Below are positions 28,338 through 36,885 of a DNA stretch of 43,156 bases, piece by piece. The DNA is from Streptococcus lactarius. Lineage in GTDB: Bacteria; Bacillota; Bacilli; Lactobacillales; Streptococcaceae. The stretch covers positions 9,144 through 52,299 of the forward strand of contig NZ_MRXX01000017.1 in the NCBI RefSeq assembly GCF_016642265.1. Reading direction: 5' to 3'. The notes below the pieces were generated by a model. It was given only the letters and a program-made list of their open reading frames with translations, was not told the DNA's origin and ran no database searches. Position 1 is the first letter of the stretch, and every line of letters begins with the position of its first letter. A program made the translations under genes and the position numbers.

Positions 28338-29708
28338 CTAATTGGTAATGTTGAAAATCGGAAGTGAAATGATACTTTCAAAGAATTCATTTTGGACACT
28401 AGCAAACGAAATAGAGCCCTGATGCAAATCAACAATTTGTTTTGAAATTTTTAGCCCAATTCCAGTCGTTCTAATTTTAGAAATATCAATGCTTTTAAAA
28501 GATAATTCATTAAGTTCAGCAATTTTTTCTGGTGAAGCTCCCTGTCCATTATCTTTGATTTCGACAATTACATTTGTATCTTTTTTGAATAAGTGGATTC
28601 TTATTGTGCAACCCTTTTCGTTATGTAAAACAGAGTTGTAGATGATATTATGGATAACTCTCGTGATTAAAAACTGCTCAATCATGATAGATTGATTAAC
28701 AAGTGAATAATCGTAATCAAATTCAAATTCAAAATCATTCCAGATTTCTTGATTTAAAATATGGATGAGAATGTCTTTGAAGAAGGGGATAATTTTTGTT
28801 TCAGTCTGATTTAATTGAAGATGACCGGATGAAAGGCGAGCTACTATATTTAAGTCATTTAAAATATTTTGGATGTAATAGGATTCCGTCAATATTGGGC
28901 GAATATGTTTTTTAGACTGTGTATCTAGTTTAGAATCATTTAACAAGGACGCGTTAGAAATGATGACAGAAAGAGGTGTTTTGATATCGTGTGCAATACC
29001 TGAAATCCATTGCTCTTTAAAGACTTCATTCTCTTTGAGTAGAGTATCAGTTTGATTAATTGCAGTTGTAAGATATTCTAGTTCTGATATAGAATTTATT
29101 GGATTTTTCAAACCATCTGGGAGATTCTGAATAGCAGTTACAAGAGGTGCAATTTTACGATTGATATGCGTCACACCATAGTAGTAAAGAAAAGCGAAAT
29201 AGAGGCAGTTGAAAAGCAATACTCCAAATGCTACTAGCGGAATCAGGCGAATACTATCTATATCTAAGTAATTATAACTATAACGAGCAATTTTATCTTT
29301 TGGAAAACCAACAACAATGATGTAGTCACCTTTTATCTGACTAAAAACAGGATAATCTGAAAGATAATAGCGAGAAAATTGTAAAATGTCCCCATAGTCA
29401 AATTGCGAAGGAACTTCTGTAGGTTTATACTGTTCGTACACTTGTTTTCCAGTCTGCTTATCCAATACCATGAGCCATAACTTTTGTTCTTTTAGACTAG
29501 AAAGATCATTTCTAGGTATGTGGACGTTATTTTTTGTGATGGTAATGTGTTCAGAAATTATTTTCACAGTCTCAGTAGCAGTTTGCTTTTCCTTAATGTA
29601 GAAAACAAAACTGGCAATTAGAAGAATATTGGTAATGAAGATAATGATGGAAAAAAAGATAAATTTCTTTAGTGAATACCTTAAAATTTTGGTTTGGTTT
29701 ATAATCAT
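28338..29708 (-). CDS. Sensor histidine kinase (LanK/VanS-like)
   Basis: A 456-residue membrane kinase. Helix 1 is at about residues 14-37, an outer sensor region of about 115 residues follows, and helix 2 lies at about 153-177. The phosphoacceptor is His240 in GIAHDIKTPLS. The ATPase part has NIIYNSVLHNE, KDNGQGAS and GIGLKISKQIV. It should sense an extracellular signal and phosphorylate the regulator at 29705, with which it overlaps by four bases (ATGA). The divergent LanFEG-type ABC transporter suggests it senses a lantibiotic-like peptide or wall stress; this is inference. Confidence 0.9.
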   Translation of the reverse strand: MIINQTKILRYSLKKFIFFSIIIFITNILLIASFVFYIKEKQTATETVKIISEHITITKNNVHIPRNDLSSLKEQKLWLMVLDKQTGKQVYEQYKPTEVPSQFDYGDILQFSRYYLSDYPVFSQIKGDYIIVVGFPKDKIARYSYNYLDIDSIRLIPLVAFGVLLFNCLYFAFLYYYGVTHINRKIAPLVTAIQNLPDGLKNPINSISELEYLTTAINQTDTLLKENEVFKEQWISGIAHDIKTPLSVIISNASLLNDSKLDTQSKKHIRPILTESYYIQNILNDLNIVARLSSGHLQLNQTETKIIPFFKDILIHILNQEIWNDFEFEFDYDYSLVNQSIMIEQFLITRVIHNIIYNSVLHNEKGCTIRIHLFKKDTNVIVEIKDNGQGASPEKIAELNELSFKSIDISKIRTTGIGLKISKQIVDLHQGSISFASVQNEFFESIISLPIFNITN

Positions 29709-30403
29709 GATAACAATTTATATCCCAGCCCTTTAGCTGTCTTTAAATATTGAGGTTTTGAAGGATTTTCTTCTATTTTTTCTCGAATTTTCCGAATATG
29801 TACAGTCAAAGTGTTTTCATAACCAAAGCTATCCACTCCCCAAATCGTATCACAGAGAGATTCGGTTGAAACGATGTAATTTTTATTATCGTAAAGTTTT
29901 TTCAAAATCTGAATTTCAATTGGCGTAATAGAAATTTCTGCTCCATTTTTTTGTACTGTTGCATTCCGAAAACTCACCAAAGTCTGTCCAATCTGTATTG
30001 CTTCCTGTTCTGATTTATAGCTTCTCCGGAGCAGAGCCATAATACGATAGATAAGATTTTTTGGAATGAAGGGTTTCATGACATAATCATCACCACCAGC
30101 ATTGAAACCAGCTACCTCATCTTCAGGATTATTTTTGGCAGTCAGAAAGAGGATAGGTGTATCGCCTTTTTTTCGGATATGTTTTGCTAATGTGTAGCCG
30201 TCACCATCGGGGAGCATAATGTCCAAAAGGAAAAGGTCGAACTGCTCTGTTTCAATCATGTCCAAACTAGATTCTATATCATAGGCTGATGTTAGATTGG
30301 AAAATCCGTAGGCAGTGAGAATATCTCTTATGGAAGAGTTTAAAATTTTATCGTCATCAATGATAAGGATGTGCTTATTCAGGAGTTGTTGTTCGAAATT
30401 CAT
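29705..30403 (-). CDS. OmpR-family response regulator
   Basis: A 232-residue regulator. The receiver domain has IIDDDKI at 14-20 and the phosphoacceptor Asp61 in LFLLDIMLPDGDGY; the C-terminal winged helix (ISITPIEIQILKKL, NTLTVHIRKIREKIEENP) binds DNA. It is the partner of the downstream kinase. GAGGTAAG precedes the ATG and a minus-strand extended -10 is read from 30425-30433. Its likely target is the divergent ABC operon, whose upstream region has tandem direct repeats. Confidence 0.92.
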   Translation of the reverse strand: MNFEQQLLNKHILIIDDDKILNSSIRDILTAYGFSNLTSAYDIESSLDMIETEQFDLFLLDIMLPDGDGYTLAKHIRKKGDTPILFLTAKNNPEDEVAGFNAGGDDYVMKPFIPKNLIYRIMALLRRSYKSEQEAIQIGQTLVSFRNATVQKNGAEISITPIEIQILKKLYDNKNYIVSTESLCDTIWGVDSFGYENTLTVHIRKIREKIEENPSKPQYLKTAKGLGYKLLS

Positions 30404-30468
30404 AATCTTACCTCACTTATCTATATTATACCATTTAAAAGAGTGAAAAAAGGTAAAACACTTTAATC

Positions 30469-30522
30469 TTAATGTAAAATTAAGGTTAGCTTAGTTTAAA
30501 ATTAATCTAGCATGTCTATAAT
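30469..30522 (+). promoter_or_regulatory. ABC operon promoter with tandem repeats
   Basis: TTAATGTAAAATTAAGG (30469-30485) and TTAGTTTAAAATTAATC (30491-30507) are similar 17-bp repeats offset by 22 bp, about two helical turns, as expected for OmpR-type regulators. TATAAT follows at 30517-30522. Confidence 0.6.
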
Positions 30523-30583
30523 AAAGACATAACCTAGATAGAGATACTTCTCAAATAAATTTTAATCAGTGAGGTATTTCCAA

Positions 30584-30634
30584 ATGGCTAAACAACAAAT
30601 GAATCTCGTTGAGGAGGAAGTTCATAATGATTAG
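30584..30634 (+). CDS. 16-residue ORF overlapping the ABC ATPase start
   Basis: ATG 30584 has GAGG (30571-30574) nine bases upstream and encodes MAKQQMNLVEEEVHND before TAG at 30632. The ORF overlaps the ATPase start (30627) by eight bases and contains its ribosome site. It could be a leader peptide that couples translation or the shortened start of a lantibiotic-type precursor. Translation is unproven. Confidence 0.4.
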   Translation: MAKQQMNLVEEEVHND

Positions 30635-31538
30635 TAATGTTTTACAGATAAAAAACTTACAAAAGGAATTTAAGGACACTCAGGTAGTTAACCTTAGTTC
30701 CTTATCAGTTCAACAAGGTGAGATTTATGGTTTTCTAGGTCCAAATGGAGCTGGGAAAACAACCACCATGAAGATGATTTTGTCTTTGATTTCTCGTACA
30801 GCTGGGGAGATTGAAGTGTTCGGTCAATCTATAGGTACGGACAAGCAGTATCTTAATCAGATTGGCTCTATGATTGAAGAACCATCTTATTATCCTAATT
30901 TGACAGGCTATGAAAATCTCTTGGTCTTCCAAAAAATCCTTGGATTTGATAAGAAAAATATTCAGGAAACCTTGAAAATTGTGGGGTTAGATCAACCTAA
31001 AAACAAGAAAAAATTGGTTAAAGATTATTCCTTGGGTATGAAACAGCGTTTGGCTTTAGCCTTTGCCTTAGTCAAGAAACCACGTTTGTTGATACTGGAT
31101 GAGCCAACAAACGGGCTAGACCCAGCAGGGATTCATGAAATTCGGGAACTGATTATCAAGTTGGCAAAAGAACAGGGCATTACTGTCTTCATCTCTACCC
31201 ATATCCTTTCTGAAGTAGAGCATATTGCTGACCGTGTGGGGATTATCAATCATGGACAACTGGTTTACGAGGGAGAAATTCGTAAAATTCAGTCCAATAA
31301 ATGGCTGGAAGTGCGTGGGGATTTTAGAGATCGACGTGAAGTCATTAGCCAAGTGTTATTTGGTTATCCGTGCAAGATGTTAGAGATACAAGAGGATAAA
31401 CTCAAGCTGACTAACCTTACCGATCAGCAGATTTCTAGTTTGTTACGAGATTTAATAGTCGAGAAAGTTCCAATTTATGAAGTGAAGCAAGAACAAGAAA
31501 CCTTGGAATCTATCTTCCTTAACTTAACCAAGGAGTGA
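30627..31538 (+). CDS. ABC transporter ATPase, LanF-type
   Basis: A 303-residue ATPase with Walker A GPNGAGKTT (about residue 38), signature YSLGMKQRL and Walker B LLILDEPTNGLD. With the two following permeases of about 245 residues it forms the three-gene layout of lantibiotic immunity transporters (LanFEG), which expel or keep antimicrobial peptides from the membrane. GAGGAGG precedes ATG 30627; an in-frame TTG at 30609 lacks a ribosome site. Regulation by the divergent two-component system is likely. No lantibiotic synthesis genes are in view, so this may be resistance only. Confidence 0.9.
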   Translation: MISNVLQIKNLQKEFKDTQVVNLSSLSVQQGEIYGFLGPNGAGKTTTMKMILSLISRTAGEIEVFGQSIGTDKQYLNQIGSMIEEPSYYPNLTGYENLLVFQKILGFDKKNIQETLKIVGLDQPKNKKKLVKDYSLGMKQRLALAFALVKKPRLLILDEPTNGLDPAGIHEIRELIIKLAKEQGITVFISTHILSEVEHIADRVGIINHGQLVYEGEIRKIQSNKWLEVRGDFRDRREVISQVLFGYPCKMLEIQEDKLKLTNLTDQQISSLLRDLIVEKVPIYEVKQEQETLESIFLNLTKE

Positions 31539-31543
31539 GTCTT

Positions 31544-32293
31544 ATGTTGAATAATTTGTCTATTGAATTGCTCAAGGCCAAACGAACCAAATCCTTCCTC
31601 ATTAGCATACTAGTTATGGGAGTTGGATTTGCTTGGGCAATTGTAGCCGCTACACGCTACCTAAGTAATCCACACATGCACCAGATTAGCCTAATTTTCT
31701 ATATGATAAAAGAAGTAAATGGCTTGATTCTTCCTATTGTGGTTGCTCTCTTTGTATCGCGGATTGTCAAGAACGAGAAGGAGGGCAACACTTTCAAACT
31801 GCTTTTGGCAAATGGTGAAAATGTACGGCATATCTTTCTGAGTAAGCTTGGCCTGACTATGTTCGTTTTGACCTTTCTCGCTTTTTTGGAGGGAGTAGTA
31901 GTCCAGTTGATTGCAATCTTATCTGGTCTAGAAATGCCTGTTAGCCTAATCCTCTGGCAAATCGTCATTTTCCTGCTAGCCTCTTTTGTCTTGACCTGTC
32001 TGTTTTTGACTTTGCAGTTTTTACTGAAAAAGCAGGCATTGATACTGTCATTAGGGATTTTCGGAGGATTTCTTGGAGTTGGATTTGGTCATGCCCCAGC
32101 TTTTCTACAGCTGATTTTCCCTTTTGGTGGTATAGGATATCTGTCTCTGGTGGATTACCAGCAAGTCGCCAGTCAAGTGAGTTATGTTTTGGTGACAAAC
32201 CTAGGATTTAAACTCTTTACATATTTGCCAATAGCCCTAATCTATCTCTTCTTATCTCTCTATCTGGTTGAAAAGAAAGGAGGCAAGCTATGA
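31544..32293 (+). CDS. ABC permease, LanE-type
   Basis: A 249-residue membrane protein with about six hydrophobic helices, beginning MLNNLSIELLKAKRTKSFLI, the usual opening of LanE/LanG-like ABC-2 permeases. ATG 31544 has AAGGAG (31530-31535) eight bases upstream; a GTG at 31535 would overlap that site. The stop overlaps the next start in ATGA. It is expected to pair with the neighbouring permease and two copies of the ATPase. Confidence 0.85.
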   Translation: MLNNLSIELLKAKRTKSFLISILVMGVGFAWAIVAATRYLSNPHMHQISLIFYMIKEVNGLILPIVVALFVSRIVKNEKEGNTFKLLLANGENVRHIFLSKLGLTMFVLTFLAFLEGVVVQLIAILSGLEMPVSLILWQIVIFLLASFVLTCLFLTLQFLLKKQALILSLGIFGGFLGVGFGHAPAFLQLIFPFGGIGYLSLVDYQQVASQVSYVLVTNLGFKLFTYLPIALIYLFLSLYLVEKKGGKL

Positions 32294-33018
32294 TGTCTTA
32301 TCTATCAGTAGAATGGCGGAAAACCAAAAAATTTTCCATGCTGATGATTGGTATTTGGTTCTTAGCTTTTTGTAGCCTGATTGGTCTTGGGATTTACTTT
32401 GGTTCAGCTTATTCTATGGTTTCAGAAAGTGAAAAGGTACCTGTTTTATGGGGACAATTGACCTTCTATTATAGCCAGCTTTTCTTTCCGATTTTGGTCA
32501 GCCTTTATGTAGCCATGATGTTAGGAAAAGAGTTTGATAGAAAAAATATTGAATTTCTCAGAGCTAATAATGTCAGTCTTGGGAAATTATTATTGGCAAA
32601 AGAAATAGTAATTATCTTGTTTATTGCTGTTTTACAGTTGTTCTTGTTTGGTATTTTTTATGTAAGTGCTCACCTAGCTCATTTAGAAATTTCTAATTTG
32701 TTCACCTACCTCAAGTGGGATTTATTGGGGATTTTTGGAACAATTAGTATGATGGCAGTGCAGTTTTTTGTAACAGCTAAAACTCGTGTTTTCAGTAAAT
32801 CTGTGGGAATTGGTGCTATTGGTACTTTCATAGGATTTATGATGATTTTTGTATCAGATAAATTATCTTTAATCTATCCCTACTCCCAAGCTATGGTGGC
32901 AATGCGGTCACGGAATTTGATAGACTTTAATTTAGTGGAAATAGTGCTGTTTATCATTGTAAATATTCTTCTGTGGGGGATTTTTCATACATTGAGTAAT
33001 AAAGAATTGCATAAGTAA
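32290..33018 (+). CDS. ABC permease, LanG-type
   Basis: A 242-residue membrane protein with about six helices, opening MMSYLSVEWRKTKKFSMLMI, paralogous in layout to the preceding permease. AAAGGAGG lies just upstream and the start overlaps the previous stop by four bases, so all three transport genes are translationally coupled. A terminator follows immediately. Confidence 0.85.
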   Translation: MMSYLSVEWRKTKKFSMLMIGIWFLAFCSLIGLGIYFGSAYSMVSESEKVPVLWGQLTFYYSQLFFPILVSLYVAMMLGKEFDRKNIEFLRANNVSLGKLLLAKEIVIILFIAVLQLFLFGIFYVSAHLAHLEISNLFTYLKWDLLGIFGTISMMAVQFFVTAKTRVFSKSVGIGAIGTFIGFMMIFVSDKLSLIYPYSQAMVAMRSRNLIDFNLVEIVLFIIVNILLWGIFHTLSNKELHK

Positions 33019-33022
33019 TGCG

Positions 33023-33044
33023 AAGACTCTTCGGAGTCTTTTTC
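33023..33044 (+). terminator. Terminator of the LanFEG-type operon
   Basis: AAGACTC-TTCG-GAGTCTT, a UUCG tetraloop hairpin, followed by TTTC. Confidence 0.85.
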
Positions 33045-33109
33045 TTGTGATAAAAGCTCCAAGCTTTATCTGGTATGCTTGACCTAGTTTTTTAGAAAGA
33101 AGGTCTAAG

Positions 33110-33628
33110 ATGTTAAATATAGTCAAAACTAAAGCCTTAATTAGTGTTGGAGCAGTGGCTGCAACTAGCTTTATTCTCATGATGGGATATCCTGCTGGTC
33201 AACACTCGACTGTTAAACAAAGTCGCAAAGAGATTGAATTGGCTGAAGCTAAACTTGTAGAGGATAAACAAGCGGAAGATAAAGCCAGCATTTTGTCATC
33301 AGATACTGTATTAGTGCCCCAAATTCAAGAGAAAATTCGTCAGATAGCATCTCCGATGGATGCTGCCTTAGAGGGGCGCAATCGTCAAAATCCCTTGAGA
33401 CCAGATTGGGAAGAGATCAAAGATGAGGTGATGCTCCAGGTCCTTCGGATGAAATTTAGCCAAAATCCCGAAATCGCTAAAGAATTGCTCGCGACAGGAG
33501 ATGCCATCCTCATCGAACATACACGAAATGACGACTACTGGGCTGATGGAGGAGATGGCTCTGGGAAGAACAAGCTAGGCCTTCTCTTAATGCAAGTACG
33601 AGAAGAGTTGAAAAACTCAAACCCGTAA
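33110..33628 (+). CDS. Chimeric membrane-anchored, N-truncated NADAR protein
   Basis: 172 residues. From about residue 71 the sequence follows the C-terminal two-thirds of the NADAR/YbiA family (IRQIASPMDAALEGRNRQNP, LRPDWEEIKDEVM, ELLATGDAILIEHTRNDDYW, GDGSGKNKLGLLLMQVREEL). YbiA-type enzymes are N-glycosidases acting on riboflavin intermediates or ADP-ribose-like substrates. The N-terminal third of the domain, with the FSNF and TSEHYFQAQKF motifs, is missing. In its place are a hydrophobic segment (residues 8-27) and a charged linker (RKEIELAEAKLVEDKQAEDK). Loss of these motifs argues against normal catalysis. The upstream -10 region (TGGTATGCT...CTAGTTTTTTAG) resembles that of the four tandem paralogs. 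It may be a recombination product. Confidence 0.75.
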   Translation: MLNIVKTKALISVGAVAATSFILMMGYPAGQHSTVKQSRKEIELAEAKLVEDKQAEDKASILSSDTVLVPQIQEKIRQIASPMDAALEGRNRQNPLRPDWEEIKDEVMLQVLRMKFSQNPEIAKELLATGDAILIEHTRNDDYWADGGDGSGKNKLGLLLMQVREELKNSNP

Positions 33629-33652
33629 CCTTTCCTCAAGCTATTCCATTTA
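33600..33652 (+). repeat. Direct repeat flanking the LXG cassette, left copy
   Basis: The NADAR 3' end and trailer (GTTGAAAAACTCAA...CCGTAACCTTTCCTC...GCTATTCCA) are repeated at 36886-36931 beyond the immunity gene and at about 23521-23575. Confidence 0.75.
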
Positions 33653-33696
33653 ACACCCTAAGTTTGGTATGAATTCCGCAATGATCAATAATAAGG

Positions 33697-33725
33697 AACT
33701 CAAGTCAGTCGGCTTGAGTTTTTTG
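33697..33725 (+). terminator. Terminator after the NADAR chimera
   Basis: AACTCAAG (33697-33704) / CTTGAGTT (33713-33720) and a run of T. Confidence 0.85.
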
Positions 33726-33815
33726 TGTGAGCGAATGTGCTGGGAATACCACTAACTAGGCTTTTTTATAGCTGTGAAAGATGTTATAATATGAAAAAAT
33801 TTAAAGGAGAAATGA

Positions 33816-34163
33816 ATGGGAGATAAATACACCGTAAAAAGTGATCTTTCGGTGGCTGCTAAGCATGCTACTGCAATAGGATCTGCCAATAATCATTCAG
33901 CTATTACAGTTCAAAGAGATGAACAAACGACAGTTGCTGGTAATAATAGTGCTAAAAATGGTATTAGTCAATTTGAGAATCTTCAGACTCAGCTATCGAA
34001 TCATATTGTGAATATGATTCAAAATATCCATAGCTTAGCTGAGCAATTTGAAGATAAGGATGCCATGATTCGTCAAAATTTAAATATTCTGAATACTATT
34101 CAGTCTAAGCCATCATTCTCAAATGAAGCGAAATCAAAATACTTAGATGTATTAGAGGATTAG
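33816..34163 (+). CDS. Type VII LXG partner, DUF3130/TIGR04197-like (Lap1)
   Basis: A 115-residue, mostly helical protein without a signal peptide. Position and composition (KSDLSVAAKHATAIGSAN...) fit the TIGR04197/DUF3130 group of small LXG-associated helical proteins, which bind the LXG domain and target the toxin to the type VII secretion system. AAAGGAG lies about six bases before ATG 33816. It is the first gene of a four-gene cassette. The assignment rests on gene order plus family appearance. The secretion machinery itself (EssC, EsxA) is not in the window. Confidence 0.75.
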   Translation: MGDKYTVKSDLSVAAKHATAIGSANNHSAITVQRDEQTTVAGNNSAKNGISQFENLQTQLSNHIVNMIQNIHSLAEQFEDKDAMIRQNLNILNTIQSKPSFSNEAKSKYLDVLED

Positions 34164-34165
34164 AT

Positions 34166-34519
34166 ATGAGTGCAGAAGATACATGGAATAAGCTCCATGA
34201 GAAAGAACTACAACTTTCAGATAAGGAGTGGGACTTATATCAGCAAATAGAAAAATTAGATTCGAAGAAAATGGAAGTAATGGATCAGCTGTTGAATGAT
34301 TCTCATTGGTTAAATGATCTAGATTTTCTTTTCGAAGGTAGCAGATATCAAAGTCAAATGATGGATGACCAGTTAGAATTCCAGCATCAAGTGAGAATAA
34401 TGGAATATAGTCTGGATAAAGAATTAGAAAAACTTCGGAAAGAACATAAATCTATTGAAATGAAGTTAGATTCGATTCACCAAGAAAAAAGACGATTAGT
34501 GACGGAGGAAATCACATGA
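34166..34519 (+). CDS. Type VII LXG partner, DUF3958-like (Lap2)
   Basis: A 117-residue highly charged helical protein, rich in Glu, Lys, Gln and Leu with long predicted coiled coils (LHEKELQLSDKEWDLYQQIE; LRKEHKSIEMKLDSIHQEKR). It fits the DUF3958-type second partner that, with the Lap1-type protein, forms the targeting complex for LXG toxins. It starts two bases after the previous stop and overlaps the toxin start by four bases (ATGA), so expression is coupled in a fixed order. Confidence 0.75.
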   Translation: MSAEDTWNKLHEKELQLSDKEWDLYQQIEKLDSKKMEVMDQLLNDSHWLNDLDFLFEGSRYQSQMMDDQLEFQHQVRIMEYSLDKELEKLRKEHKSIEMKLDSIHQEKRRLVTEEIT

Positions 34520-36495
34520 GTATAGATATGTATCTAGAATCCGCCAACAGCCAGGCAACTAGTTTATCTAGTATATCCGCCCAGTGCGTGCAACAGAATA
34601 TTGAATTGATTAAAGTTCTTAAAAATTTTGTAGCTGAAGAAGAGTTAAAAGGGCATGCTTACGACTCAGCAAAGGCGCATATTACAAGTACTGTAATTCC
34701 ATTAATCCAAGGGATTGTCTTGTACCAAGAATCACTGGCGGAGGAGTGTCAAAAATTTGTCAGTCAATATACCTCTGATGTAGATAGTAAAAGTTGGCGT
34801 CAAGTGGATTTAGAGGAAAAAATTAGGGAAGCAGATCAAAAGATTTCCAGTCTAAGACAGTTAATGGAAACAAAATCAGATAATAAGATTTCAGCTTTTC
34901 TAAATCTTTCGGTCTCCATAGCTGTATTCGAGGGAGTAAAACAAAAGTTACAGAAAATATTAATTAGCCTGCTTACTTTTAATGCAGTATCTCCAACTAT
35001 CTTTTTAAATTCAGAGCGGTATTTATTGGCCGTTCAAAACGGGTTTGCCCAAGCTGCACAATCATGGGATGCTGCTAGTGGAACCTACTTGCCACCAAGT
35101 AGTGGATCGGATCTATCGTGGAAACAAACAATCTCTTTAGGATGGCAAAAACGACAAGCAGTCCTGAACAAAGTGAAGAGTCCGAAGGTTGAAACGTTAG
35201 AAGACAAACTCTCAAAAATGTCACGTGCAGAACTGGAGGAAGAGTATGGAGATGTGATTCAAGCCTATAAAAGGTTTACGAATATGGGGCAAGGTGATAC
35301 GATTCTCGCAAAATGGGATATGAATGATCTCAAATTGTTATGGAAGCGGTATAATGAAGTGAAGGATGATCACTTAGGATTATTACCTTCAGAATTAGCC
35401 AAGGTGGACCCGAAATTTAAGAAACGTATCGATGCAATGGATCAAGAAGCGATAGAAGAGGCCTATCCAGAACTTAAAACATTGATCTCCATGGCTCATG
35501 TGAATCCCTATGCACAACTATTTAAATCTGAAACAGAACGCGCCAATTATGATTACCTACTAGATCGCTATTTCCTTTTAGATAGTCAAAAAATGCTTAG
35601 TTGGCGAGATCCCGCCTTTCAAACTAAATATGATTATTATATAATTGAAGAAGGAATTAATCCTTTTACAGGCAAACCAGCTACACAGGAAGAAATCAAT
35701 CGGGCAAAAAATATCAAGAAGGTGAGGGCTTTTACTGAGAGCTTGCAACTGGCAAGTTCCCTGTATACCTCTTATGTTGGATACAATCAGTACTACAATA
35801 AACCCTATACAACGTTCTCGGATGTATTTAGTAAAGTAAAAGGGAAGGTTCCATTCTTCAATAGGAAACCAGTAATTCCTAAGGTAGAAACCAATGTTAA
35901 AACTATAACAGAACCACCAAAAACTTATGATCGTGAACGCATTTTACGAAATATAGAAGAGAGCAAAATTGCGAGAGAGAGTTCGAATTTTAAACAGTAT
36001 GTTGCAAAAGAAGAATCTTTAATTGAAAGTTGGAATCGGAATGCTTCTGCATTCAAAATGTACAATTTGGATGACTTAGCAAATCTCAAACATACAGAAA
36101 ACTTTACCGAGAAGTCTTTGAGTCACATTTTTGAAGGTGATTTAAATAAAAAAGGTCGAGCAGGAGGATACCACTATGATATGATAGAGGGGACTACTGG
36201 CAGTATTATAGAAGGTACGAAAAGTTCTGTCTTAAACGATGCTGGAGTTTATGAAGCGAAAGTTGAAGTAAATGGGACTCTTAAGAAAGCTAACGGAGGT
36301 AAATCAACCTTCTTTCCCGATCATATGAGTCCTCAGGAGGTTGTTGATGCTATTAATGAGGCGTATAATAATAAGATTTATCAAGAAGGTTCAAGAGGTG
36401 TTTATGTTGGCGAGAGTAAGGGAGGAATAAAAATTAGAATGATTCTTACTGATAATGGAAAAATTATTACAGCTTATCCAATTGTTTCAAAGTAG
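34516..36495 (+). CDS. LXG polymorphic toxin with C-terminal EndoU nuclease
   Basis: A 659-residue type VII effector. The N-terminal LXG domain (about 1-200) has the Leu-x-Gly signature at residues 44-46 (ELKGHAYDSAK). A middle helical region carries Tyr-rich and Pro-rich segments. The C-terminal ~125 residues match bacterial EndoU RNases: SLSHIFEGDLNKKGRAGGYH places the two predicted catalytic His at 537 and 553, the 16-residue spacing I recall for EndoU enzymes, followed by GVYEAKVEVNG, KSTFFPDHMSPQEVVDAINE and KIITAYPI. It should cleave RNA in competing bacteria after secretion. Base composition is clearly AT-rich. Confidence 0.9.
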   Translation: MSIDMYLESANSQATSLSSISAQCVQQNIELIKVLKNFVAEEELKGHAYDSAKAHITSTVIPLIQGIVLYQESLAEECQKFVSQYTSDVDSKSWRQVDLEEKIREADQKISSLRQLMETKSDNKISAFLNLSVSIAVFEGVKQKLQKILISLLTFNAVSPTIFLNSERYLLAVQNGFAQAAQSWDAASGTYLPPSSGSDLSWKQTISLGWQKRQAVLNKVKSPKVETLEDKLSKMSRAELEEEYGDVIQAYKRFTNMGQGDTILAKWDMNDLKLLWKRYNEVKDDHLGLLPSELAKVDPKFKKRIDAMDQEAIEEAYPELKTLISMAHVNPYAQLFKSETERANYDYLLDRYFLLDSQKMLSWRDPAFQTKYDYYIIEEGINPFTGKPATQEEINRAKNIKKVRAFTESLQLASSLYTSYVGYNQYYNKPYTTFSDVFSKVKGKVPFFNRKPVIPKVETNVKTITEPPKTYDRERILRNIEESKIARESSNFKQYVAKEESLIESWNRNASAFKMYNLDDLANLKHTENFTEKSLSHIFEGDLNKKGRAGGYHYDMIEGTTGSIIEGTKSSVLNDAGVYEAKVEVNGTLKKANGGKSTFFPDHMSPQEVVDAINEAYNNKIYQEGSRGVYVGESKGGIKIRMILTDNGKIITAYPIVSK

Positions 36496-36507
36496 AAAGG
36501 TTTATAA

Positions 36508-36885
36508 ATGTTAAGAAGAGAATATAAATTATTTAAAAATATTGGAAACAAGGATTCACTTACCGTTCAGTATAATAATGAAAATTATAAAATTTTAACA
36601 ACCTTTATGATGACGGAAGTTACTGATTTTTATCCAGATGTTCTAGAAGCTTTGGAGAGTGTCATTTCTGGAAGTATGGAAGAATACGCTTTTGATGGAA
36701 ATTTATTGGGGATCGAAGTTGGAAAAGAAATAACAGAAGTTTACTTCCAATTTGAGGAAGAACTTTTAGGAGACCCTTGTTTTATTCCAACTGATGAACT
36801 ATATAAATTAGTAATTGAGTGGAAAGAAATGGAAGATAGAATGCACAGAGGGGAAGATATTTTTCCTCTTACCCTAGAGGATTGA
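36508..36885 (+). CDS. Putative immunity protein for the EndoU toxin
   Basis: A 125-residue acidic cytoplasmic protein (MLRREYKLFKNIGN...; VGKEITEVYFQFEEELLGD). It begins 12 bases after the toxin stop and no other candidate follows, so it is very likely the cognate immunity factor that blocks EndoU in the producer. I cannot name its family. AGAAAGG lies before the ATG. A copy of the NADAR tail begins directly after its stop. Confidence 0.7.
   Translation: MLRREYKLFKNIGNKDSLTVQYNNENYKILTTFMMTEVTDFYPDVLEALESVISGSMEEYAFDGNLLGIEVGKEITEVYFQFEEELLGDPCFIPTDELYKLVIEWKEMEDRMHRGEDIFPLTLED

Noticed and set aside
30627..33018. Complete lantibiotic biosynthesis cluster
   Set aside because: Only the two-component and three-gene transporter parts are present; no LanB/C/M, protease or precursor with a core peptide was found.
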